This document shows, one piece after another, positions 29,199 through 37,668 of a DNA stretch of 64,000 nt; position 1 is the first letter of the stretch; every line of letters begins with the position of its first letter. This DNA comes from Streptomyces formicae. Its GTDB lineage: Bacteria; Actinomycetota; Actinomycetes; Streptomycetales; Streptomycetaceae. The DNA lies in the NCBI RefSeq assembly GCF_002556545.1, contig NZ_CP022685.1, forward strand, positions 8,038,001 to 8,102,000, given 5' to 3'. The notes under the pieces were generated by a model. It was not told where the DNA came from and did not search any database. It was given only the letters and a program-made list of their open reading frames with translations. A program made the translations under genes and the position numbers.

Positions 29199-30344
29199 GT
29201 GTCCACAACCGCGCTCTCTACTTCTTCCGTCGGGACGCCACTGGTCGGGGTCTGGCTCATCGGTGCGCGCGGCTCGGTCGCGACCACGACCGTCGCGGGC
29301 TGCGCGGCACTGGCGGCCGGACTGCACGCGCCGACCGGCATGGTCACCGAGACGCCTCCCTTCACGGACTGCGGACTGCCAACGTTGTCCTCGCTCGTCT
29401 TCGGCGGCCACGACACCACGAGCTGCCCCCTGCCCAAACGCGCCGAGGAACTGGCCGCGGGCGGCGTCCTGCCCTACGACCTCCCCTCCGCGGTCCGCGC
29501 CGAACTGACCGCCGCCGACGCCGAGATACGCCCCGGCGGCCCCCTGCCCGGCGACACCCGCACCGACGACGAGCTGATCGACTCCTTCGCCGCGGACCTG
29601 CGCGGCTTCGTACGCCGCCGGGGCCTGGCCCGCGCGGTCGTGGTGAACGTCGCCTCGACGGAACCCCTCCCCGCCGACGGCGACCCACGCCTGCCCGCCA
29701 GCTCCCTCTACGCCGCGGCCGCACTCCGGGCCGGTTGTCCCTACGTGAACTTCACCCCCTCGTCCGGTCTGCACCACCCCTCTCTCGCCGAGGCCACCCG
29801 CGCCTCCGCCCTGCCCCACGCGGGCCGTGACGGCAAGACGGGACAGACCCTGCTGCGCTCCGTGCTCGGCCCGATGTTCGCCCAGCGCGCGCTGGCCGTA
29901 CGGGCCTGGTCCGGCACCAACCTCCTCGGCGGCGGCGACGGCGCCGCCCTCGCCGACCCGGCCGCCGCCGCCGCGAAGAACGCGGGCAAGGAACGCGTCC
30001 TCGCCGACACCCTCGGCACCACCCCCGAGGGCGCGGTCCACATCGACGACGTGCCCTCGCTCGGCGACTGGAAGACGGCCTGGGACCACATCGCCTTCGA
30101 CGGCTTCCTCGGCACCCGCATGGTCCTGCAGACCACCTGGCAGGGCTGCGACTCGGCGCTCGCCGCCCCCCTGATCCTGGACCTGGCCCGCCTCACCTCC
30201 CGCGCCCACGAACGCGGCCTGCGCGGTCCTCTCCCCTCCCTCGCCTTCTACTTCAAGGACCCGGACGACGGCTCGCCCGCCGCCCTCGGCGAGCAGTACG
30301 GCCAACTGCTCGACCTCGCGCAGCGCCTGCGGGAGACCCGATGA
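29199..30344 (+). CDS. Myo-inositol-1-phosphate synthase-like protein heading an ebo-type cluster
   Basis: A 381-residue protein. GTG at 29199, with GGAGGCAG upstream. The NAD-binding start is WLIGARGSVATTTVAGCAAL. TLSSLVFGGHDTTSC, NVASTEPLP, YVNFTPSSGLHHPSL, GRDGKTGQTLLRSVLGPMFA and WSGTNLLGGGDGAAL correspond to conserved inositol-phosphate-synthase blocks. The catalytic Lys in GKTGQT is present. It overlaps the UbiA-like gene by 4 bp and occupies the position held by the dehydroquinate-synthase-like eboD in other ebo clusters. It probably makes a cyclitol phosphate, perhaps the headgroup for the next enzyme. Confidence 0.88.
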   Translation: MSTTALSTSSVGTPLVGVWLIGARGSVATTTVAGCAALAAGLHAPTGMVTETPPFTDCGLPTLSSLVFGGHDTTSCPLPKRAEELAAGGVLPYDLPSAVRAELTAADAEIRPGGPLPGDTRTDDELIDSFAADLRGFVRRRGLARAVVVNVASTEPLPADGDPRLPASSLYAAAALRAGCPYVNFTPSSGLHHPSLAEATRASALPHAGRDGKTGQTLLRSVLGPMFAQRALAVRAWSGTNLLGGGDGAALADPAAAAAKNAGKERVLADTLGTTPEGAVHIDDVPSLGDWKTAWDHIAFDGFLGTRMVLQTTWQGCDSALAAPLILDLARLTSRAHERGLRGPLPSLAFYFKDPDDGSPAALGEQYGQLLDLAQRLRETR

Positions 30345-31381
30345 GTACCCCGCGCGACTGGGCCGAACTCCTGCGCCTCCCGGCCCTGTTCACCGTCCCC
30401 GGCGACGCCCTCGCCGGTGCGGCGGCCACCGGCCTGCACCCCAACCACCGCACCCTCCTCGCCATCGCCTCCTCCCTGTGTCTGTACGAAGCGGGCATGG
30501 CCCTCAACGACTGGGCGGACCGGGCGGACGACGCCGTCGAACGCCCTGAACGCCCCCTGCCCTCGGGCCGCATCACCCCACCCGCCGCCCTCGCCGCGGC
30601 GACGGCCCTCACGGCGACGGGCCTGACCCTGGCCTCCAGCGCAGGCCGCCCCGCCCTGACCACGGCCGCCGCTCTTGCGGGCACGGTCTGGGCCTACGAC
30701 CTGGGCCTCAAGCACACCCCCGCGGGTCCGGTGGCCATGGCGGCGGCACGAGGGCTCGATCTGGTGTTGGGGGCGGTGGCTACGAGCGGTGGCGCCGGCG
30801 CCACCGCCGGCGTGAGGCGTGGTGTGGGCGGCGGCGGTGTGCCGTCTGCCGCGCTGTCGTCCGCCGGGGTGCTTGCCGCCCACACCCTGGCCGTCACCGC
30901 GGTCTCCCGCCGCGAGGCCCAGGGCGGCTCCACGGCTGCGCCCCTCGCGGCCCTCGCGGCGACCACGGTGCTGGCCCATCGAGTGGGCCGATCCCCGACC
31001 CCCGGCTCGCCGAGCCTGCGCGCCACGTCGAACGCTCCGACCGGGCTGAGCGGTCCGAACCTGTCGAGCGGTCCGAACCTGTCGAGCGCCGTCTCCTCGG
31101 CAGCGGTCACCGCCGGAAGCGCCGAGCGAGGCACCGCTCAGCGTGCCCTGCGCGGCGCTCTCACCGCCGCGTACGTCGGCACCGTGGCCAAGCCCTTGTT
31201 CCACGCCGTCCTCAATCCCTCACCTCCTCTCACCCAACGAGCCGTCGGCGGCGGAATCCGCGCCATGATCCCGTTGCAGGCCGCCCTGGCCGCCCGCGCG
31301 GGCGCCGCGGGAACCGCCCTCGTGACCGCCGCACTCGCCCCCGCGGCCCGGAAGTTCGCACGGAAGGTGAGCGTGACATGA
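30341..31381 (+). CDS. eboC: UbiA-type prenyltransferase (EboC; SCO3242 family)
   Basis: A 346-residue membrane protein of the UbiA superfamily. The first Asp-rich motif is ALNDWADRADDAVERPERPL (about residues 63-82, N-D-x-x-D type). YDLGLKHTPAGPVAMAAARG, with LDLVLGA, supplies the second region. Low-complexity segments follow helix 5 (a Gly-rich stretch about residues 145-165 and a duplicated GPNLSS about 230-242, encoded by a tandem 18-bp repeat). ATGA overlap couples it to the previous gene and it overlaps the next by 4 bp. It should join a prenyl chain to a hydrophilic acceptor at the membrane. Confidence 0.85.
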   Translation: MSTPRDWAELLRLPALFTVPGDALAGAAATGLHPNHRTLLAIASSLCLYEAGMALNDWADRADDAVERPERPLPSGRITPPAALAAATALTATGLTLASSAGRPALTTAAALAGTVWAYDLGLKHTPAGPVAMAAARGLDLVLGAVATSGGAGATAGVRRGVGGGGVPSAALSSAGVLAAHTLAVTAVSRREAQGGSTAAPLAALAATTVLAHRVGRSPTPGSPSLRATSNAPTGLSGPNLSSGPNLSSAVSSAAVTAGSAERGTAQRALRGALTAAYVGTVAKPLFHAVLNPSPPLTQRAVGGGIRAMIPLQAALAARAGAAGTALVTAALAPAARKFARKVSVT

Positions 31382-32337
31382 GCGAATCCGACTCCCGGCC
31401 GCCGGACGCCGCACCCGGCGGTGGCGCGATACCCGGCGATGGCGCCATACCCGTCGGTCGCGCATCCGGCGACAGCCCGCCGCCAGGCGGACTCCGCTTC
31501 GGCTACGGCACCAACGGACTCACCGACCTCCGCCTCGACGACGCCCTCGGTCTCCTCGCCGACCTCGGCTACGCGGGGGTCGGACTGACCCTCGACCACA
31601 TGCACCTCGACCCCCTCGATCCCGATCTCGCCACCCGCACCCGGCACGTGGCCCGCAGGCTCGACCAGCTCGGTCTCACCGCCACCGTCGAGACCGGTGC
31701 CCGCTACGTCCTCGACCCGCGCCGCAAACACGGCCCCTCCCTTCTCGACCCCGATCCGGAACGGCGCGCCGACCGGGTCAGGCTGCTCATCCGGGCCGTC
31801 CGGGTCGCCGCAGACCTGGGCGCCCACGCCGTGCACTGCTTCAGCGGCATCACCCCCGAGGGCACGGACGACGACACCGCGTGGAAACGCCTCGCCGACG
31901 CCCTCGATCCGGTTCTGGACGCCGCGTCCGGCGCCGGTGTTCCGCTCGCGGTCGAGCCCGAGCCCGGCCATCTCCTCTCCTCACTCGCCGACTTCCACCA
32001 CCTCCGTCACGCCCTCGGCGACCCCGAACTCCTCGGGCTCACTCTCGACATCGGCCACTGTCAGTGCCTCGAACCACTCCCTCCCGCCGACTGCGTCAAG
32101 GCCGCCGCGCCCTGGCTGCGGCACGTCCAGATCGAGGACATGCGCCGCGGCGTCCACGAACACCTGCCCTTCGGCGACGGCGAGATCGACTTCCCGCCCG
32201 TCCTCGAAGCGCTGGCAGCCACCGGATACCAGGGCCTGACCGTCGTCGAACTGCCCCGTCACTCCCACGCGGGACCCCAACTCGCCGCGCACTCGATCGA
32301 ATTCCTGCGCCGCGTCGCCGAAGGAGGAACCCCGTGA
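31378..32337 (+). CDS. Sugar phosphate isomerase/epimerase (TIM barrel) in the ebo-type cluster
   Basis: A 319-residue TIM-barrel protein. A disordered Gly/Pro-rich N-terminus (about 35 residues) precedes the domain start LRFGYGTNGLTDLRLDDALG. Metal-ligand blocks include HAVHCFSGITPEG, VPLAVEPEPGHLL, LTLDIGHCQCLEPL and RHVQIEDMRRGVHEHLPFGD. Both ends overlap neighbours by 4 bp (ATGA and GTGA). It presumably isomerises the product of the inositol-phosphate-synthase-like or UbiA-like step. The reaction is unknown. Confidence 0.88.
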   Translation: MSESDSRPPDAAPGGGAIPGDGAIPVGRASGDSPPPGGLRFGYGTNGLTDLRLDDALGLLADLGYAGVGLTLDHMHLDPLDPDLATRTRHVARRLDQLGLTATVETGARYVLDPRRKHGPSLLDPDPERRADRVRLLIRAVRVAADLGAHAVHCFSGITPEGTDDDTAWKRLADALDPVLDAASGAGVPLAVEPEPGHLLSSLADFHHLRHALGDPELLGLTLDIGHCQCLEPLPPADCVKAAAPWLRHVQIEDMRRGVHEHLPFGDGEIDFPPVLEALAATGYQGLTVVELPRHSHAGPQLAAHSIEFLRRVAEGGTP

Positions 32338-32996
32338 CCGACACCACCGGGATCGCCGCCCTCCGCACCCGCCTCGAATCCCATCTCGGCGGGGCCGCCC
32401 GCGCCTGGCTCGACCAGGCCACCGCCGAGGCGGGCGCCGCGGCCACCGCCTCCCGGGCGCCCGGGCAGGGACTTTCGGCGGAGGGCGACGTGCCCACGTG
32501 GGAGCTGAGGTTCGCCGAAGCCGGACGCCGCTGCGGCCCCGACCACGCCGACGCAGCCCGCGTCCTCCTCCTGCACACGGCCGCCGCCGACCCGGAGACC
32601 CTGACCCGCGTCTACGCCCAGGGCACCGCGGCCGAACGCCGTGCCGTCCTGCACTCCCTGCCCCATCTGGTGCCGGGCCCCGAAGCCCTGCCCCTGGTCG
32701 AGGATGCCCTGCGCGCCAATGACACCCGCCTGGTCGCCGCGGCCGTCGGCCCCTACGCCGCCGAGCACCTCTCCCCGCACGACTGGCGGCACGCCGTCCT
32801 CAAGTGCCTGTTCACCGGCGTCCCCGTGGAGGCCGTCACCGATCTCGCGCGCCGTGCCCACGGCGACGCCGAACTGGCCCGGATGCTCGGCGACTACGCG
32901 AACGAACGCACCGCAGCGGGCCGTCCCGTCCCCGGCGACCTGCACCGCGTCCTCGCCCTGACCGCCCCCACGGCCCCCTCGCCCGGCGAGGAGTAG
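32334..32996 (+). CDS. eboA: EboA domain-containing protein
   Basis: A 220-residue, mostly helical protein with no signal peptide. The GTG at 32334 overlaps the previous stop (GTGA) and has AAGGAGGAA in front. The sequence fits the EboA family: WELRFAEAGRRCGP, FAEAGRR followed by HTAAADPETLTRVY, AERRAVLHSLPHL and LKCLFTGVPVEAV. EboA proteins have no known catalytic activity but are constant members of ebo clusters, which help move a metabolite precursor to the periplasm in cyanobacteria. A role as adaptor or carrier is likely. Confidence 0.82.
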   Translation: MTDTTGIAALRTRLESHLGGAARAWLDQATAEAGAAATASRAPGQGLSAEGDVPTWELRFAEAGRRCGPDHADAARVLLLHTAAADPETLTRVYAQGTAAERRAVLHSLPHLVPGPEALPLVEDALRANDTRLVAAAVGPYAAEHLSPHDWRHAVLKCLFTGVPVEAVTDLARRAHGDAELARMLGDYANERTAAGRPVPGDLHRVLALTAPTAPSPGEE

Positions 32997-33004
32997 GAGT
33001 GCCC

Positions 33005-33853
33005 ATGCGCATCTTCGACCCCCATATCCACATGACCTCCCGCACCACCGACGACTATCAGGCGATGTACGCCTCGGGTGTCCGCGCGGTCGTGGAGCCC
33101 GCCTTCTGGCTCGGCCAGCCCCGCACCTCGCCCGCCTCCTTCTTCGACTACTTCGACTCCCTCCTCGGCTGGGAACCCTTCCGTGCCGCCCAGTACGGAA
33201 TCGCCCACCACTGCACGATCGCGCTCAACCCCAAGGAGGCGAACGACCCCCGCTGCACCCCCGTCCTCGCCGCGCTGCCCCGCTATCTCGTCAAGGACAA
33301 CGTCGTCGCCGTGGGCGAGATCGGCTACGACTCCATGACGCCCGCCGAGGACACCGCGCTCGCCGCCCAACTGCAACTGGCCGCCGACCACGAACTGCCC
33401 GCGCTCGTGCACACCCCGCACCGCGACAAGCTCGCGGGGCTGCGCCGCACGATCGACGTCGTCCGTGAGTCCGCTCTGCCGCTGGAACGCGTCCTGATCG
33501 ACCACCTCAACGAGACCACGGTCAAGGAGGCCAAGGACAGCGGCTGCTGGCTCGGCTTCTCCGTCTATCCCGACACCAAGATGGACGAAGAACGGATGAT
33601 CGCGATCCTGCGGGACGTCGGCCCGGAGAAGGTCCTGGTCAACTCGGCCGCCGACTGGGGAAAGAGCGACCCCCTCAAGACCCGCAAGGTCGCCGACGCG
33701 ATGCTGGCCGCCGGGTACGACGAGGACGACGTCGATCTCGTGCTCTGGCGCAACCCGGTCGCCTTCTACGGGCTCAGCGGCCGCCTCGTCCTGGACGTCG
33801 CCGGTACGGAGGCCACCCACGAGGGCAACTCCATCCTGCGCGGCGGGGCGTGA
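33005..33853 (+). CDS. eboB: TatD family metal-dependent hydrolase (EboB)
   Basis: A 282-residue amidohydrolase-fold protein. The first metal motif is FDPHIHMTSR (H-x-H). VAVGEIGYDSMTP holds the conserved Glu, ALVHTPH a metal His, and VLIDHLNE another. VLVNSAADWGKSD is the final Asp block. ATG at 33005 has AGGAG 5 bases upstream; a GTG at 32999 is a possible alternative. TatD-like hydrolases are standard EboB members. The natural substrate is not known. Confidence 0.88.
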   Translation: MRIFDPHIHMTSRTTDDYQAMYASGVRAVVEPAFWLGQPRTSPASFFDYFDSLLGWEPFRAAQYGIAHHCTIALNPKEANDPRCTPVLAALPRYLVKDNVVAVGEIGYDSMTPAEDTALAAQLQLAADHELPALVHTPHRDKLAGLRRTIDVVRESALPLERVLIDHLNETTVKEAKDSGCWLGFSVYPDTKMDEERMIAILRDVGPEKVLVNSAADWGKSDPLKTRKVADAMLAAGYDEDDVDLVLWRNPVAFYGLSGRLVLDVAGTEATHEGNSILRGGA

Positions 33854-33856
33854 GCC

Positions 33857-35026
33857 ATGCGCTTCCGGCACCCCGACGGCTCCACCGTCCACCTCGCGTA
33901 CTGCACCAACGTGCACCCCGCGGAGACCCTCGACGGCGTCGTCGCCCAACTCCGCGACCACTGCGAGCCGGTGCGCAGACGCCTCGGCAGGGACCGGCTC
34001 GGCATCGGCCTGTGGCTCGCCAAGGACGCCGCGCGCGCCCTGACCACCGACCCCGCGGCGCTGCGCGGACTGCGCACCGAGCTCGACCGGCGCGGCCTCG
34101 AAGTCGTCACGCTCAACGGCTTTCCCTATGAGGGCTTCGGCGCCGAAGAGGTCAAGTACCGCGTGTACAAGCCGGACTGGACCGACCCGGAGCGCCTGGC
34201 CCACACCACCGACCTGGCGCGGCTCCTCGCGACCCTGCTCCCCGACGACGTCACCGAGGGGACCATCTCCACGCTCCCCATCGCGTGGCGCACCCCCTTC
34301 GACAGCGCCCGGGCCGAAGCCGCCCGGGCCGCTCTCACCGCACTCGCCCAACGCCTGGACGCACTCGCCGAGTTGACCGGACGCTCCATCCGCATCGGCC
34401 TCGAACCGGAGCCCGGCTGCACCGTCGAGACGACCGCCGACGCGATCGCCCCCCTCACCGCGGTCGGCCACGACCGCATCGGCATCTGTGTGGACACCTG
34501 TCACCTCGCCACCTCCTTCGAGGACCCGAGGACCGCCCTCGACGCCCTGACCGCCGCGGGCATCCCCGTCGTCAAATCGCAGCTCTCCGCCGCCCTGCAC
34601 GCCGAACACCCCCATCTCCCCGCCGTGCGCGAGGCCCTCGCCGCCTTCGACGAACCCCGCTTCCTGCACCAGACCCGCACCGTCAACGGCACCGGGCTGC
34701 GCGGCACCGACGACCTCGGCGAAGCCCTCACCGACCAGGCCCTGCCCGACACCGGCCCGTGGCGCGCGCACTTCCACGTCCCCCTGCACGCGGCCCCCGC
34801 CGAGCCGCTCACCTCCACTCTCCCCGTGCTCCAGGACACCCTGACCCGCCTCGTCGGTGGCCCGCGTCCACTCACCCGTCATCTCGAGGTCGAGACCTAT
34901 ACCTGGCAGGCGCTGCCGCCCGCACTGCGCCCGCGTGGCCGCCCGCAGCTCGCCGAGGGCATCGCCGCGGAACTGACCCTCGCCCGTGACCTCCTCACGG
35001 ACCTCGGCCTGAAGGAACTGCCATGA
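33857..35026 (+). CDS. eboE: Metabolite traffic protein EboE
   Basis: A 389-residue TIM-barrel-like protein. It starts MRFRHPDGSTVHLAYCTNVH, the typical EboE opening. LGIGLWLAKDAARAL, VVTLNGFPYEGFGAEEVKYR, VYKPDWTDPERLAHT and IRIGLEPEPGCTVET follow. IGICVDTCHLATSFEDP is a likely metal or ligand site. It begins 3 bp after eboB and overlaps the next gene by 4 bp. The family is tied to ebo-type export of a prenyl or cyclitol product. Confidence 0.88.
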   Translation: MRFRHPDGSTVHLAYCTNVHPAETLDGVVAQLRDHCEPVRRRLGRDRLGIGLWLAKDAARALTTDPAALRGLRTELDRRGLEVVTLNGFPYEGFGAEEVKYRVYKPDWTDPERLAHTTDLARLLATLLPDDVTEGTISTLPIAWRTPFDSARAEAARAALTALAQRLDALAELTGRSIRIGLEPEPGCTVETTADAIAPLTAVGHDRIGICVDTCHLATSFEDPRTALDALTAAGIPVVKSQLSAALHAEHPHLPAVREALAAFDEPRFLHQTRTVNGTGLRGTDDLGEALTDQALPDTGPWRAHFHVPLHAAPAEPLTSTLPVLQDTLTRLVGGPRPLTRHLEVETYTWQALPPALRPRGRPQLAEGIAAELTLARDLLTDLGLKELP

Positions 35027-36399
35027 CCCCAACCCCCTTGCTGGTCCTGGACGTCGTCGGCCTCACCCCGCGCCTCCTCGACCACATGCCGCGCCTCAAG
35101 GCCCTCGGCCGGTCCGGCGCCAGAGCCCGGCTCGACACCGTCCTGCCCGCCGTCACCTGCGCGGCCCAGTCCACGTTCCTCACCGGCACCACCCCCGCCG
35201 AACACGGCATCGTCGGCAACGGCTGGTACTTCCGCGAACTCGGCGACGTCCTCCTGTGGCGTCAGCACAACGGCCTGGTCGCGGGCGACAAGCTGTGGGA
35301 CGCCGCCCGCCGCGCGCACCCCGGTTACACCGTCGCCAACATCTGCTGGTGGTACGCGATGGGCGCCGACACCGACTTCACCGTCACGCCCCGCCCCGTC
35401 TACTACGCCGACGGCCGCAAGGAACCCGACTGCTACACCCGGCCCCCGGCCCTGCACGACGAACTCACCGACAAGCTCGGTACCTTCCCTCTCTTCCATT
35501 TCTGGGGACCCGGCGCCGACCTCGTGTCCAGCCGCTGGATCATCGACGCCACCCGCCACATCCTCGCCACGCGCCACCCCGACCTGGCCCTGAGCTACCT
35601 CCCCCACCTCGACTACGACCTGCAGCGCTTCGGCCCCGACGACCCGCGCTCCCATCAAGCGGCGGCCGACCTGGACGCGGCCCTCGCCCCGCTGCTCGAC
35701 GACGCCGAGGCCGAGGGCCGCACGGTCGTCGCGCTGTCCGAGTACGGCATCACGCGGGTGAACAGGCCCGTCGACATCAACCGCGCACTGCGCCGCGCGG
35801 GCCTGCTCGAGGTCCACACCCAGGACGGCATGGAGTACCTCGATCCGATGGCGTCCCGCGCCTTCGCCGTCGCCGACCACCAGATCGCCCACGTCTACGT
35901 GCGGCGACCGGAGGACCTCGACGCCACCCGCGCCGCCCTCGAAGGTCTCCCCGGCATCGAGCAACTCCTCGACGACGAAGGCAAGAAGGCACACCACCTG
36001 GACCATCCGCGCTCCGGTGAACTCGTCGCCGTCGCGGATCCGGATGCCTGGTTCACGTACTACTACTGGCTCGACGACGCCCGCGCGCCCGACTTCGCGC
36101 AGCTCGTCGAGATCCACCGCAAACCCGGCTACGACCCCGTCGAGCTCTTCATGGACCCCGAGGACCCCTACGTCCGCGTGAAGGCCGCGAGCGCGCTGGC
36201 CCGCAAGAAGCTCGGCATGCGCTACCGCATGGCGGTCGTGCCGCTGGACCCGTCACCTATTCGCGGCAGCCATGGCCGCCTCCCCACGAGCGAGGACAAC
36301 AGTCCGCTCATTCTGTGCTCCACCCCCCGCGCCGTTGGCGGCCGTGTCGCGGCCACCGAAGTGAAATCGCTGTTGCTCCAGCTCGCGGGCCTGCACTGA
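35023..36399 (+). CDS. Alkaline phosphatase family / nucleotide pyrophosphatase (EboF-like)
   Basis: A 458-residue phosphodiesterase-fold enzyme of the type I phosphodiesterase/nucleotide pyrophosphatase family. VLDVVGLTPRLLDHMPRLKA gives a metal-binding Asp, and PAVTCAAQSTFLTGTTPAEH the nucleophile Thr and a further ligand. YLPHLDYDLQRFGPDD, ALSEYGI, and AFAVADHQIAHVYV hold the remaining Asp/His ligands. No signal peptide is seen. It is the last gene of the ebo-type operon and may remove or transfer a phosphate-linked group. Confidence 0.88.
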   Translation: MTPTPLLVLDVVGLTPRLLDHMPRLKALGRSGARARLDTVLPAVTCAAQSTFLTGTTPAEHGIVGNGWYFRELGDVLLWRQHNGLVAGDKLWDAARRAHPGYTVANICWWYAMGADTDFTVTPRPVYYADGRKEPDCYTRPPALHDELTDKLGTFPLFHFWGPGADLVSSRWIIDATRHILATRHPDLALSYLPHLDYDLQRFGPDDPRSHQAAADLDAALAPLLDDAEAEGRTVVALSEYGITRVNRPVDINRALRRAGLLEVHTQDGMEYLDPMASRAFAVADHQIAHVYVRRPEDLDATRAALEGLPGIEQLLDDEGKKAHHLDHPRSGELVAVADPDAWFTYYYWLDDARAPDFAQLVEIHRKPGYDPVELFMDPEDPYVRVKAASALARKKLGMRYRMAVVPLDPSPIRGSHGRLPTSEDNSPLILCSTPRAVGGRVAATEVKSLLLQLAGLH

Positions 36400-36414
36400 G
36401 CTCGAAGGCCCGCG
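36384..36414 (+). terminator. Hairpin at the end of the ebo-type operon
   Basis: Perfect 9-bp arms CGCGGGCCT (36384-36392) and AGGCCCGCG (36406-36414) span the stop codon of the last ebo-type gene. There is no T-run, so termination is plausible but not certain. Confidence 0.45.
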
Positions 36415-36535
36415 CCGCTGAATCTGCTTGATCTCCACTGAACCAGACGGCTCGGACCTTGCCATCAGGGTCCGACCCCGAGTGATCCCTGATCCCTCCT
36501 TCGAACCCATCCCTGATGTGACCCCGGGAGACCGC

Positions 36536-37600
36536 ATGAGCCGCAATCCCCTGTCCGCCGACCCCGAAATCGCCCAGAGACTGAGCCGACGCGGCATGCT
36601 CGGCGTGGCCGCGGGAGCCACCGCCGCCGCCCTGATCGGCGCGACCGCCACACCGGCCGCCGCCGCGGACACCGCGGCGGACGCGGCGGCGGGCAAGGGC
36701 CGCGGCCGCCCCGTCCTGCCGCCCGGCCGCCTCGGCATCCAGCTCTACAGCCTCCGCGACAAGGTCTCCACCGCCGGATTCGCCCCGGTCTTCGCCGAGT
36801 TGGAGAAGTACGGATACGACGAGATCGAGTTCGCCGGATACACCCAGGGCTCCGCGGGGGCCATCACCCTCGCCCAGCTCAAGCGGCTGGCCCGCGACCA
36901 CGGACTGCACCCCATCGGCTCGCACGTCGGTTACTACGACGACAACAACCCCAACGCGTACACCTTCGCGCAGAACCTGACCAAGGTCCTCGACGACGCC
37001 GAGGCGCTCGGCCTCAAGCACATCGGCACCGCGTCGGGGCCCTTCCGCTACGGCTCGACCGTCGACGGATGGAAGCGCGCGGCCGAGGACTTCAACACCT
37101 ATGGCGAAGCGGCACGCAAGCGGGGCATGAAGTTCTACCAGCACAACCACGCCGAGGAGTTCTCCTTCGCCACCGACAAGCCGAACGTCCGCCTCTACGA
37201 CGTGCTGCTCGCCGAGACCGACCCCGACGCCGTGTACCTGGAGATGGACATCTACTGGGCCTTCTGCGCCCAGTTCCGCTTCGGCAAGCGACCCGACGGC
37301 ACCCCGGCCCCCTTCGAACCGCTCGACTACGTGCTCAAGCAGCCGCACCGCTATCCGCTGTTCCACGTCAAGGACGGCGTCCGTGACGAGACCACCCGCG
37401 ACGGCTACCGCATGTCGGACGTCGGGGACGGCGACATCGACTACAAGAAGTTCCTGTCGAAGGTGACCGCCCGCACTCCTCACGGCCGCCGCTACCACCA
37501 CTGGCAGACCGAACACGACAACCCGGCCGAGTCCTACGCCTTCGCCCGCAAGTCGAGCGCGCACCTGCACGCGCTGCGCACCGGGCGCTGCGGCGACTGA
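36536..37600 (+). CDS. Tat-exported sugar phosphate isomerase/epimerase (TIM barrel)
   Basis: A 354-residue protein with a twin-arginine signal (LSRRGMLGVAAGATAAALIG, ending near PAAA at about residue 42). The ATG at 36536 has GGGAG close by. The mature protein is a xylose-isomerase-like barrel with GIQLYSLRDKVSTAGFAPVF, YDEIEFAGYTQG, GMKFYQHNHAEEF, VYLEMDIYWAF and YPLFHVKDG. Export of a TIM-barrel isomerase suggests an extracellular sugar substrate, as in keto-glycoside systems. It stands alone between two hairpins. Confidence 0.9.
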   Translation: MSRNPLSADPEIAQRLSRRGMLGVAAGATAAALIGATATPAAAADTAADAAAGKGRGRPVLPPGRLGIQLYSLRDKVSTAGFAPVFAELEKYGYDEIEFAGYTQGSAGAITLAQLKRLARDHGLHPIGSHVGYYDDNNPNAYTFAQNLTKVLDDAEALGLKHIGTASGPFRYGSTVDGWKRAAEDFNTYGEAARKRGMKFYQHNHAEEFSFATDKPNVRLYDVLLAETDPDAVYLEMDIYWAFCAQFRFGKRPDGTPAPFEPLDYVLKQPHRYPLFHVKDGVRDETTRDGYRMSDVGDGDIDYKKFLSKVTARTPHGRRYHHWQTEHDNPAESYAFARKSSAHLHALRTGRCGD

Positions 37601-37608
37601 CCGCACAC

Positions 37609-37648
37609 GGATGGGGCCCTTCCGCCACGCGGTGGAAGGGCCCCATCC
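37609..37648. terminator. Bidirectional terminator between convergent genes
   Basis: Perfect 15-bp arms GGATGGGGCCCTTCC (37609-37623) and GGAAGGGCCCCATCC (37634-37648) surround a 10-base loop. It serves the TIM-barrel gene (plus) and the OFA operon (minus). Confidence 0.9.
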
Positions 37649-37668
37649 GGTACCGGGGAGCGCGGCCG

